DNA of 64,000 nt, taken from contig NC_064043.1 in the NCBI RefSeq assembly GCF_932526225.1, positions 6,253,501-6,317,500 of the forward strand, given 5' to 3'. This DNA comes from Nematostella vectensis. Its lineage: Eukaryota > Cnidaria > Anthozoa > Actiniaria > Edwardsiidae. This document shows, one piece after another, positions 12,300 through 24,800 of this stretch. The translations under genes were made by a program, and so were the position numbers. Position 1 is the stretch's first letter. Each line of letters opens with the position of its first letter. A model generated the notes under the pieces. It searched no databases and was not told the origin of the DNA. It saw only the letters and a program-made list of their open reading frames with translations.

Positions 12300-13035
12300 G
12301 TCTCACGCACGTAAGAGTGAAGGAAGGGGGTCCGGGCTGGTGAAGGGTGGAGAGGCTGTCCAGAGAGGTGGGAGAAAGGGGTAGCGGGGCGGGGCCACAG
12401 CTCGGGAGGTGGGGGAGGGGTAGTAGGCGGAGAAGAAGGGGAGACATTTAAGGCAATGAAGAGATAGGCCTGTGGGATTCAAAAAGGGGGAAGCTTAGAG
12501 CTGTTAGGTTTAAGGGATGGGTTGTGAGTAAAGTTATGAGAGGAGAAGAGACTAGGACTAACTAGCATAGGTATCTGTGGGAGTGGTGAAATAGGCGGGG
12601 TAGAACTAGTAGGTTTTTGAGGGATCGGTAATGTGTGGAGTTGTATAAAGGGCAGGGTGTAGGGGGGAGGGGTCGGGAAGTGGTTAAAGAGCAGGGTAGA
12701 GCCAGTTAATCTGAGTGAGGTGTAGTGTGTAAAGGTGAATGCGGAGGGAAGACAGGTTGAAAGGGAGGTGAAGAGTGGGAGGTAGGTAGAGGGTTTGAAA
12801 GAGGGGTAGTGTGTAAAGATACATGACAGGGCAGAGAGTAAAAGGGAAGGGATTTGGTGGAGATGTGAAGTCGCAGGGCAGAAGGCTGTGGGTCTGAAGG
12901 AGGGGGGAGTGTGTGGAGATGGAAGAGGAAGGTAGACAGGATGAAAGGGGAGGGGTCTGGGGACGATAAAGGGCGGAAGAGGAGCAAGGGAGGAGCGAAA
13001 ATAGGGGAGGGGAGAAAAGAGGGGGAGGGACGGCA
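12300..13035 (+). repeat. Polypurine tract with degenerate tandem structure
   Basis: About 730 bp on the plus strand is strongly G/A-biased, with scattered T and little C. Words such as GTAGTGTGTAAAGGTG, GTAGTGTGTAAAGATAC and GAGTGTGTGGAGATGG recur at roughly 85-100 bp, so it looks like an eroded minisatellite. The long pyrimidine-rich frames on the minus strand are a by-product of this composition. Confidence 0.7.
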
Positions 13036-13628
13036 GACAGACAATAAACTTCGAGTGTTATGTTGTGTCAAGATGAAACGTTAGATCAACGGTGCGGCTA
13101 AACAGCTAAAGGAGGTTTCTGCTTTAAGCTTTTTTTTTTTTCAATTAGTAAGAATATGTTATACTCTACACCTATCCCAGTTTTTCTAAAAAAATGTTTT
13201 GCTTAAGACGCTAAAGATCCTGGCCAATTCTATCCTGCTCGATTGGGCCATAATTCTGCATCAATAAAGTACCTTGACCTTAAAGATCTCAGCTGATTGT
13301 TTGTTCACCGCATTTTTCTCACGATACATAGCAAAGAATATTACCTGAGCGCATACCTACTTAATGCGCTACCTGTAGCTCAGGCAGCACGCTTCCGAGT
13401 TCCAAGCGAACCGGAAATAGCGAAGTCCACAAACGGAAAGAGAGACTTAGACAGTTATGTCGAGGTTTGGCACATTATATTTTCGATAACTTAAACTCGC
13501 TCAACTCGGGCACCCTGACAAACTGTCATTTAGATGCTCTGCGTATTTGAGTTGTCTACTCGGATAACTCAAACTCCGAGGCAATTTCCTTACTGTTTGT
13601 TTTTGTTGAGCTTGAGGGCTCGGGGGTT

Positions 13629-13651
13629 CGGGGGGGGGGGGGGGGGGGGGG
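13629..13651 (+). repeat. Poly-G run
   Basis: An uninterrupted G-run of about 22. Similar G-runs occur at 26626-26646, 33871-33887 and 53786-53801. Length in such runs is prone to assembly error. Confidence 0.85.
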
Positions 13652-13659
13652 TGATGGCG

Positions 13660-16600
13660 GTGTGTCAAGCGCGGGAAACTGGTAAGGCCGCTGACCCCAT
13701 GTCTTATATAGCTGATTTATACTTTGCGTGTTTGATAAGCCTTATAGTGTGGTGTTACTAACACTGCTTACAAATGACTGACAAATTCTGTTATCATCTA
13801 TGGCTTCCTAAATGTGCTCGTGTGGCTAATAACGTCAAGCCGAGATAACCTTTATACAGCTAGAAACATAAATGTGCATAATTACTTGTGTTCAAAGCTT
13901 TTGAGCTCGTATTAGTACACGAAAGTACTTTTGGTATATTTCTGTTTTGACGTCCGGCGGGGTTTATGCTTTTGATGCTCGCCTAGCTTTTAGACCCATT
14001 AACTAAGCCATTGGGCAATAAAGAAACCATATAAATTACCCGTCTCCATTGGCTTACTGAAGCGGGTTACATCAAATGTAAATAATAACAAAGAAAATAG
14101 GCGGGTTTACATATTTAAACACTACTGGTGTCAAGCAAATGACAAATTTTGCAAAACGTACCTCACTTTCCACCCGAGGGCACTTTTCGAAAACTCGGTC
14201 ATTTCACGCACAGGTGCACTCTATATATCACGTGACCCTCAGAGCTTTATAACTAGAGGAGGGGGGAGGGGGCTGTTTGAAGGGCGTAACCTCGGTTTCT
14301 GAAAGTTTGGTTGTGCCAAAAGTTTAACGGAGTGAGAAAAGGTCGAGCACAAGCAAATAAGAGGGGAGGTTAGGCAAAAGACACTGTTTATGCTAAATTT
14401 CGGGGAGTTTCTTTTATAGGAGTTTTAGAAACTTTGTAGCTTCTTAAAAAAGCGGCTATGAAATTGTTTCGTTACAATAATTGTGCCTTATTTCTGTTTT
14501 TATATCTCCGCAAAAATTCTAAGCTGACCTTACGGGATTGAACCCAGGGCCTCTGGTTTGGGGAACGACGGTCTATTTCCTTTCTTTCTGAATGAGTTCG
14601 CACAGATTGTAAGAGTAAATCCCAGCTTTTATTATTACGGGAAAGTCTAGATTGAATATTACTCGCCAAGGTAAATAGTTTCAGTACAATGTTTTCGTTA
14701 TGTGGCGCAATGCGAAAAATGCGAACCAGAAAAAAAAATACACTTTCAAAGTCCAAGTACTAAACAATTTGATGAACGGTGGCGGATATAATAAAGCGGT
14801 CTTACCTGTTCTCTCCAGTCAGTAGAATATCACTCTCTTCGATTCCGTTGTTACACTAGCTGTGTACTCTAACTAGCGTTGACTACATACCATTCAATAA
14901 TTACCCGCTCGTGTTTGCGGGTTCGATTTCATTAGGAGAATTAATGGTGATTTGGTGTTGATAGATTAAGTATTAGGTTCACAGTTGACATATCATCTAA
15001 GAGCGTTTCTTAGATGGTTTAAAATCCGTGCGCCCAAGGTGAATCCTTCGACACCTATTCATAGCATGTCTGCCGTAAAAGCTTTAATAGATTTTACTCC
15101 CTTACGATTCCTTGCACAGGAAATGATTCAAAGTCCCTTCTCACACGGGCCAAATAACCCATTCCTTTGGCACGCGTTCCTTTAATTAAGATATATCCTC
15201 GTTAAAACTGTTGGCTTATTTACTAAAATGCTTGAAATCCCTAAGTGTGAATTCCTTGAAGTGGTTTCGAGGTGGTTCGAAGCGCGCGAGGTATTCCTAG
15301 AATTGCTGCAGAGTAACCATTTGTTCAAAGGTTTTTCCCAGTGCAAGCAGAGAAGGCATTAGGATTTTGTGTGTCGGTACGGAAAATCATAATTTAAAAA
15401 GCAATAATATTGATCGGTAATGATTGCGGCGATGAATACTGAACGCGGTCACTAACTCACAGTACTTGGATATAATAGGTGCGCTTAGAAACTCTCTCTA
15501 TCCCTTTCTCTTAGTGCAAGAACCGAGTCATTAGAAGCAAATCAAAAGCAGCGCACGCCTCCGCTTGTAGCCCCGGGCGAGTTAAAAACAAGGTCAGATA
15601 AACAAGTGTACGACTGCTAATCCACTACAAATTTAGATTGCATAGTTGTCATTACCTAAGCTTAGCGGGAAAGAGCGAAAAATAAAGCTGTATTTTCGTG
15701 TTTGGGTAAAGTACGTGGAGATATGGATGCAACTCATAGCGATACGCAGCTGGAGTGAGCTTTGTTAATTACTTTAGCAATGAACGCTTTACACTTGTTA
15801 AACGGTTAAACGTGCGAAAAAGCGCTTATCAAAAGGTGATTGGATAAGCAGCTATGATTGTATGATGTACCAAGTGAGTGTACGCGCACGCAAAGGAACA
15901 ATCAAACTCACTCGTATTACACAAGACTAGCCATGGATAACTGGTCTTCCTGAACGGAACTCAGTGGTGTTACTTGTGTCATTGAGGCATTCGTCGTCAC
16001 ACAGCAGGTGCAAGTGTCTTTCGCTTATAAATTAGCCGATAGAAATGGATGTCTTTGTGAGTTGATTGTGCGGTAGCATAAAAAGGTAGCTCGATTGCAT
16101 ATTGAAAATATGGCACAAGAATAACATGCATGTGAAAAGTAATTCGCCATGCACTGTTTTGCTAAAGCACTGCGCGAGTTGATGAGTCCACTACCTTTCC
16201 CCTATGTACCCATGGGCGTGGCTAGACATCCCATGACAATCAAGAACATTGATAAATACAAAGATGGGTCGGTATTCTTTAACACAGCCACATATTGCGT
16301 TGGTTATCAGTTTTTCGTGCTTTCAGGTAACGGGGACCTTGCACTTGGAGCCCAATCAGAATTGCATTTCTGGGGATAAAGTCACAGTTTCCTGACAAAC
16401 AAATTCCCTCATATGGCAGCCAGTAAATCATTGTCTAAATACGGCCGTCAACACCTCGTCTAAAGTATTAACTAAAAACTTAATGACATAACTAGAATAG
16501 CAGGCTTCATAGCTTGCGTGTCTATACGAGATCTGCTTTTACGTTGCTGTTAAGCTTGTTTAGCATGTGAGTTTCGGCGGGAAGTTTGACACCCTCGAAA

Positions 16601-16810
16601 TGTGGGTAAAAGGCATTTTTGCTCCGTAAAATCTTCGCTCAGTCGAACTTCCAGCTGAAAACCATAGACGGCTGCATAACAGGATAGCGGGGTAAATGTC
16701 TGGTGTATCGGCCACAAGTATGGCATCGCTGCTCTTGTGACCTCTGAGTTCAGGCGCCCTTAAGGAGAAGAGGTCATTGCTGACTTGTCCGGCTCGACGG
16801 GGGCGGGTAA
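13660..16810. other. Intergenic, no supported gene
   Basis: No gene is supported. A segment near 16029-16100 resembles 57688-57760, sharing the pattern AATTAGCC...ATGGATGT...AGCATAAAA, and is probably an old dispersed repeat. Confidence 0.4.
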
Positions 16811-16817
16811 GTGCCAA

Positions 16818-17290
16818 GATGAGTTTGATTGAAGGATGCAATCGATCTCCTTCGCGTCACTATCATTCAAAGATCTTTAATGAGCTTGTATCTTGCTTGA
16901 CTCTGTTTCAGCAGTGGGTCAAAGTCGTGATGAATTTGATTGAAGGGTGCCAATCAACCTCCCTCGCGTCACTATTATTCAAAGATCTTTATAAAATGGC
17001 CTTGTGTCTTGTTGCTTGACTCTGTTTCAGCAGTCGGTCAAAGTCGTGATGAGTTTGATTGACGGGTGCCAATCAAACTCCCTCGCCTCACTTCTATTCA
17101 AAGAGCTTTTAAAAATTAAGGGCCTCTGTCTTGCTTGACCGGCTGACTCTGCTTTAGTGGCGGGTGAAAGTCGCGGGTGTGTCATACATCAACTCCGCCT
17201 CACGACTTCGCTTTACTACTCACGGTTTCAATGTGCGAGTTGAGTGATGACTTGTCTGGCTCGGCGGGGGCAGGCGAGTGGCTTGATAAT
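16818..17290 (+). repeat. Degenerate tandem repeat, unit about 111-118 bp
   Basis: The phrase GATGAGTTTGATTGAAGG starts at about 16818, 16929 and 17047, each followed by a CTCCCTCGCGTCACTAT-like and a TTCAAAGATCTTT-like segment. The last full unit is followed by a more diverged part, and a stray copy of the first phrase is at about 17412. Confidence 0.8.
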
Positions 17291-17299
17291 TTGATTGAT

Positions 17300-18780
17300 A
17301 GGTGATATGCTATCTGCTGCGGCTCACGTAACGCTCACGTACGTAACATGTCAAAAAAAAAACTCGAGCATGCAATCACTGACTTGGCCTTGCGGTTGCG
17401 GAAAGCTGTTTTATGAGTTTGATGGATGGATGTCAACCATACTGTTACCATGGTTGCATGTATGACGGTTGGGACACCTACATAGCTAATAACAATAGTC
17501 GTAAAAATTATGCTAATATTGAAAATCTATTTCTGACAAAATTTACAGAGTCGATTGTGCTAGCAACATTTCTGGCAAAATTGGCACAAAAAAGCAATGC
17601 TCAAAATATAATTTGTATTTTGTAAACCGAAATGTTAAAACCCAGGTCATACATGCCTTTTAATTTATCATTTAGGTGTAAAAGTAAGCTCGGTTTTGAA
17701 TTTTATTACTGTTATTTTTATTTTCATTAATTTTTAGGGGTAGGGGGGGGGTTGAGGACGAGGGAAGGGGTGGGAAAGAGCCGGAACAGGAAGTCTAGAA
17801 AATGCACGCACCCCCCCTGCCTATGCGCATGCACCGGACTTGTGAATCAGTTAAACTTCTCATTAGCATATTGCTCATTCGCTTCTCTTCGTAGGCGGAC
17901 CCATCTCAGCTCCTAGCACACTACACCACCACACAAGATAAACATTATCTTCTTCACGTCTCATTTCTACGGCCTTGGTCCAAAAGCCGTGGATTCCAAA
18001 GGTGTTTATGGCACGGAGATTACACTTGTAAGGACGGGGAAATTATCTCTAATTGGTGGAATTCATTTGGTTTCGGCGTCTTGAATGGTGGTAAAGTATA
18101 GTTGCCGTGTTAATTATATATTCAACACGTGTTACTTGCCGTGTTTTCAAGTTTTTATTGCTCGTTGTGTTAGAACCTCCCCAAATTTGTCATTGCAATT
18201 TTCATTTTCGGTGACTCATTTGGGACCTTGCCACAAATTTTCTTCTAATTTTATTGCATGCAGGGCGACGGACAGGATTGCTGGGCTTCCGTGTAGTGCC
18301 TGGCTATTCTGCCAGGTATGTTATGATATTCTACGGTGGACAAGGTAATTCATTTTATCCCGGGCCGCAACCCCGTTACGGAGTGAGGTTTGAGTTTTGG
18401 GGAGAAACTCAAGGGCTATCTAGATTTTTAATATTATGAATTATGGATAACGAAAATTATAGAAGTCTATTCTTTGGACGGTTTAGTAGTCGCTAGTAGC
18501 CCATTATTTAACCATTACTATATATTTTTGCCCCGTCCCCTTCTCCCAGCTTATCACTGGCGGGCTTGGTAGCGTCGTTTGGCGGAGCCAGATCTCCCTA
18601 TCAGCACAATGAGGCTGCAGGGCTGAGGCTGGTGAGAATATAATTGATATTTGGCAGAGTCGACTACCAGATTTTGGTGTATCACAATAAAAATACAATT
18701 TGAAACACACACTCTGTTCTTCACAGTAAGCTCCCCATCGTTACACGGAACAGAAATACTGTACTTTTAGAATATTAATT
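17300..18780. other. Intergenic, downstream flank of TTI2
   Basis: No gene is supported; short frames near 18085-18440 show no recognisable domain. Confidence 0.4.
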
Positions 18781-18798
18781 TATTTACTATTTACAATT

Positions 18799-18806
18799 TA
18801 TTTACA
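18799..18806 (-). terminator. Candidate poly(A) signal of TTI2
   Basis: The minus strand reads AAATAAAT about 35 bp after the TTI2 stop at 18839. A standard signal at a plausible distance. Confidence 0.5.
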
Positions 18807-18838
18807 CTGTAAATATAGATGAATTCGTTACGTTTCCG

Positions 18839-21800
18839 TTATGTTATCTTATTCTGCTCGTTAACATGTGCTTGAAGTACTCTCTGTAATGACTGTTGAA
18901 GCTGCGGGTCTTCGAAATTTGCTTGAATCGTCTCGAGAGCCTCCTGAAAACACACACCATTAAAACCCGCTGATTGAAACATCTTTTCAATAATGAAATA
19001 GCCTGCAATGCAGGCGTTTAACCGGTGTTTTTATAGCGAAAAAACAGCCTTGGAGCGATTCGTAGCCGCCATCTTGAAGTTTGTGCAAAAATGAAAAATC
19101 CAAGATGGCGGCTCAAATCGCTCGATGCTAGTTTTTAGCTATAAAAACACCGGGTAAAGGCCTGATTACAGGCTTCGAATAATATTATGCGACTGCGGTT
19201 CTAAAGATGATTTCGCAATACGTTTAATGAATCTAGAATCACCAAGCATTGGGCAAGATATAAAATAATGGGCCATTTTCCAGATAAAGGTTTTTGAGGG
19301 TAGGGCAAGTTGGTGTTTTGTTAACAGCCGATTTATTCGAGAGTCTGCTGTGAACAAACCCCAACCTTCCGAAGCCTCGCTTTCTCGGACCTTCTCAATC
19401 TGGGAAACGACCTTTTTAGGGGTGGGAAATCGTATCTTAATCCGTCGCACAATTCCGTGATTGTTTTTCCTTTGTTATGATTCAACGCGCAACACGATAT
19501 AAGCCTGCATGCAAATCCCAGATTGGCGGCATCGATCGTTCGAGGCGGTTTTTTTTAATGTTTTTTTTTCTTTTTCCGATAAAAACACGTTCAGTATGGT
19601 AGTCTTTGGTTAAAGTTTGTACTTTGTTGGGCTTAGATATTAGGTAGGGCTTTTATATTTCTCTCTAGGAGAGGAAAAACTACAAGTCTTCTGGTGAAAG
19701 GGGCCGTTTACCCCTCCCGCTACGGTCTTGCGAATTACCTGTAAACTAGTAGATCGATCTGTTTTTATCAGTTTTCTCTACTGGGCTACCTGTAGTACCC
19801 AAGTCATAAAGGTTTATGTATTTTTGTCGATGAAATCTTGGCTAAATTTTATAAAACCCCGTCCAATTCTTACTTACTGAGAGAGGTCTGCTCCGGTGCT
19901 TTTTTTAATAACTTCTAATTACCAGTTTGGCTGGGCCCTTCAGCAATTGAGGGTATTGATGTTGGGACATAAGATAGCAAGGGGGTAGATGCATCTTATA
20001 TGTACCTTACAATGAAAGGGAGCTCTTAACATATAGTAACATGTCATAGTTGTAATATTTCATACCGTAATGTGATTTCCACAGCAAATCTGAAGGACAG
20101 CTAGACACTCTATGGCAGCATCCAGAATACCATTCTGGGCAGATAAAGCACTGCCTTCTGGAAAATAAAGTGATTTTGGTAAGCTTGATTTTGGTAAGTA
20201 AGCTTGTTCCAAAAACCGAACATTGATGGGTTTTTTTGTCTGGTGGGTATAGTTAATAACTGAAAATTAACTGTCACACATCAAATATTTTAAAATAGTT
20301 TTAGAGAATGGCACAATAGCTCAGTGGAATAGACTTGTTTCTCAAGCAAGAGGACCAGAAAAACTAATCTGCGTAGACAGCCCAACTTTACCCTGGACTA
20401 GTAAAAACCTGACTCTTCATAGGGGACTCTGAAGACCTTGTCTCATTGGATAGGAACATAAAACCGGAGGTCCTATCTTTCACTGCACTTCATTAACCTT
20501 GGGCCCTTTGATGTTAAAGAACCGTTGGGGACACTATTACCATCTTCAGTGACAGTCTAACATTCATGATTGTAAACTGTGGAGAGCAGTCCATTGGCAC
20601 TGATGAGTATAGTCGGTTGGAAGCACATTTGATTTAGTCTGCTGAAGTAAGTGTGTGCTTTACAAATACTAAACATTATATTTTTCATTCTATTTAATAA
20701 TAACATACTTTGAACTGTATCCATTGATAGAGTAGTATCTATCATTAGCTTGAGCAGTGCTTTAAGAATGGCATCAGAATGTGCTGGGATCCTAGAATAC
20801 AAAAACTCTTGTCATTACTTTGTCATTTACCATTGTAGTAGGTAATAGAATGAAGGTGTGGTGTGACATACTGGGGTGAGGTGTGGCATTGTTTGGTGTG
20901 ACAAGTGTGGTGTGACATCGTAAGGTTTGACATGGTATGCTGTAAAATGGTAGGGTGTGACAAGTGTGGTGTGACATGGTAAGGTGTGACATGGTAAGGT
21001 GTGACATGGTATGGTGTGACATGGTGTGGTGTGACATTGTGGGGTGTGACATGGTAAGGTGTGACTTGGTATGGTGTAAAATGGTGGGGTGTGACATGGT
21101 GTGGTGTGACATGGTGTGGTGTGACATGGTAAGGTGTGACAAGGTGTGGTGTACTGTAGGATAGTGTAGTACGACTGGGTAAGGTGTGATATGGTATGGT
21201 GTAAAATGGTATGGTGTAAAATGGTGTTGTGTACTGTAGGATGGTGTACTGTACTATGACATGGTGTGGTGTGACATGGTAAGGTGTGACAAGGTATGGT
21301 GTACTGTAGGATAGCTGTATGACTGTGTAAGGTGTGATATGGTATGGTGTAAAATGGTGTGGTGTGACATTGTGGGGTGATACATGGTGTGGTGTGACAA
21401 GGTGTGGTGTACTTTAGGATGGTGTACTGTACTATGACATGGTGAGGTGTGACATGGTGTGGTCAAGGTGTTGTATAACTAAGTGGCCTATCTTTTGAAG
21501 GTCATTATACATATCACTCACCTCATATAAGCATGGATCATAGCAGATTTTAAGGCCAGAAGAATCCCAATACGTGTCTGGTCACCTTCAGGGTCATATA
21601 TCTCTAGATAAGCAAACACCACACGTAGAAACCTCTGCAAATTAACACCCATTTAACACAATTAAAATAACATTTAAAATTATTGCAAATAATATGGCCA
21701 CCAATGACTGGTTAGACTGATTTTCTATACCCTTTCCACTTATTTTAACATGGGTGTAGCCAATTTGGTCATCAAGTTTTGTGACCACATTTTAGGATAA

Positions 21801-24800
21801 AAGTAATAACATTATAGTAAACACAAAAAGGCTACCAGTAATCATTTGAAGGAGCTGTGACCCTGTTTTTTTTAATGCAGGGCATGCCCCTGGAAATTGC
21901 ACACTGGGTTAGGGTAAGTTATAAAAAAAAGGTTATGTTACAAAGCTCCTCATTTAATAAAACTACAAACATTAGATTATTTTAGAGTTGTAGATGTTTT
22001 GTACAAACCTTGAAATGCTTCAAGAGGGAAATGCCAAGATAGTCCACATAACCTTTCAGTGTGTCTGCATACACCTGGATCATAAAAAGTAAAACGTGTT
22101 CCTCTCTTCAAGTTAACATGCAAATAAGGTGGGTTTACCCAACCTTAGCTCATCCTCGCTCCAACCATGAGTCATATAGTCCATGGATGGGCCCAATGAG
22201 CAGCATTTATTACTTGCAGTTTTTGGCAAGCACATTGGGGTTGGTTGTATCTGCCCCAGGCTACCCTAGAGCCTGCAGCTCTGATTACACTGCACAAGAC
22301 CAGGTTTTCTCAATAAACACAGAAGGTGTCACAAAACAAAGCATTTTTTAACTAATTTTGTAAATTTATTAGAATTAAGCCTGGCAAACTCTATTTCTGC
22401 TGCAATATGCGTAGGAACAAAATTACGTGGATTGTTTTTGTTTAAAAAGCCATGGTGGAGGGGGGGCTTTTGAACCTTAAACTTTGTGATAACAAGACAT
22501 GGCCATGTGGGCAGTATTTTGGTAGAGGGAGCTTAAAGCTGCATTGTCACCAGTTTACTTCCGGTCGATAATGTAACAATCTCTGATGACTTTTAATGGA
22601 AAATGCAAAAAATATTTCAAAATATTGAAAGCAGTGTGTCTATTGCAAGTTTCTTCGAGGATGTGATTGATAATTTAGAGCAGATGGCATGTTTAGCATC
22701 TCGGATTCTAATAGATTCTTTTGTCTTTTAACGGTTGAGGTTTCCGACGAACCTCCGGAAGTGAACTGGTGACAATGCGGCTTACTGAAAATGTGTCATT
22801 ATAAGGTCTGAGGTAGAGGGTAGTGCTCTCATCTGTGCATGTTGGAAGCCAGAAAGCATGTAATGTGTTTTGCGAATCTTGCAGTGATTCATTTTCTTAT
22901 TATTTGCATAATCCTTTATTATAACAACTCAACTTCCCACAGTTCATTTTTTTTGTGTGTCAATGCATCTTTCTGCAGTACACTTACCCTTCGCATAGCT
23001 ATTTTTGATTCAAACTCCATGGATGTGAGAATGGCTTGGAAAACACCATGGCACTTCCATCCCTGAAATAAGGGTATCATAATTATATATTTGTCGTTGT
23101 TAGTTTTGTGTCCAACACCAAGAGTAAAATCAGCCCTAAGCTTGTAAATAAAATCTTTTGGCAATTCAGCATTAGATTAGCAAGCCGTCATTTTTCTATT
23201 AATTACTAGGGTACAAAGGTCTTGGTTTTCTTGGAATTATAGCTTTGACAGCCTCTGGCAGCCACCATTTTGTCATCCTGGCAAAATACCAGGTGCGAAA
23301 AAAATTATTTTCCATCAGCGGATTTGGGGAAGCCAATGCGATATTTACGATTTAATCTATTAAATAAAGTATCAGACTTTATTTTTTATGGTTATTTCAA
23401 GATTTTAGTTCATTATGTGCTTATGTAATATTATGTGCATTATGTAATATTATGTGCATTATGTAATATTATGTGCATTATGTAATATTATGTGCATTAT
23501 GTAATATTATGTGCATTATGTAATATTATGTGCATTATGTAATATTATGTGCATTATGTAATATTATGTGCATTATGTAATATTATGTGCATTATGTAAT
23601 ATTAAATCAAAACAGTAACAAAGGTGTGGCTGACAAGGGCACTTTAATTCAAGAAGTACTTAAAAGATAAACTCATAGCAAAGTGATGCAAAGTTAGTTT
23701 GGACTGTTAAAAAAAATGTTTTTTGTTACTGATGTGCTATAATCCCAGTGGTCTTGGTTCAAGGGACCAAAATAGATGTGATTCTATTGGGGAAAATATT
23801 CCTTTTCATGTGTCCAATGTAGGGGATGCGGATTTATAACAAAATACAAAGAAAAAGTGTACCTCTGTTCTATTAGTCTTTGGTTTCCATGGCTTGGGCT
23901 CCATAACCTTGAGAAGGCTCACAACACAGGGGTGGAGAGCCATTGCCAGCCGGGGCACATTAGTATAGATAAGTTTTTGCAATGACTGCAAATGAGAAAT
24001 AAAACTAAATGCTTGTTTGAAGGCCAACTTGTGTGTTCTGTGATGTAATGTTGTTTTTAATCTATTAACAAAAATTCTAATTCTAAGAAAAAATACACAA
24101 AATGGCGCATAGACTCAACTGTTTGTGATGATGTTACCATACTTATAAATAGATATGTTTATTGAAAACCGTTAGCAGTTATTTACAATAAACAGAATAA
24201 GAGGCATCAGTCAGAAACACATACTACTAACAAGTTAGGCATTACATTATACTTAGAAGAAACTGTACAACTACTGTTAAAATCCCTGGCCGGATTATGT
24301 TTTTTCTTAATTTCAGAAGGAGGGAAAGCCTTCTTACCTCAAAAATTACATCTGCCCTTCCATACCAGTGGAGTTCTGCAACATTCTGTTGGATTTAATA
24401 ACAGAGCTTATATGAATCCTTTATATAAGTGACTGTAGCAAATTGCATTTGGTGCCTACAGTATCCCGTACCTATTAGGGTACCTATGGTATTAGAAGAG
24501 CTAAAATTCTCTATTATAAGAGCTAAAATTCTCTTCCTCTGTTTACTGTCTAAATTCCTTTCCTCTGTTTACTGTCTACATCCAGGGCAAAAATGCGGAT
24601 TTCAGACAATCCCCCATTTTGGGGGTGTGAACGTTCTGGGGGGTACTGTACGGGACATTGTGGGGGGTGCAGTACGGGACTGACATCTTTTACAACTACA
24701 GCAGTGAATGCAGGGGGTCAGGTAAAGCTGGCACTCCTCCTTCTCACAGATGTTTCAGAAGAAATATATACAAGCTGCATTCCGCCAATTTACCTCCTGT

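Noticed and set aside
12253-13071. Pro/Ser-rich minus-strand frames
   Set aside because: By-product of the polypurine tract on the plus strand.
14472-14756. 94-codon minus-strand frame and a B-box-like GGGTTCAATCCC near 14530
   Set aside because: No A-box at the right distance and no recognisable protein.
20792-21466. MSHHT- and CDMVW-type repeat proteins
   Set aside because: Both strands are open only because the 15-bp unit length is a multiple of three.
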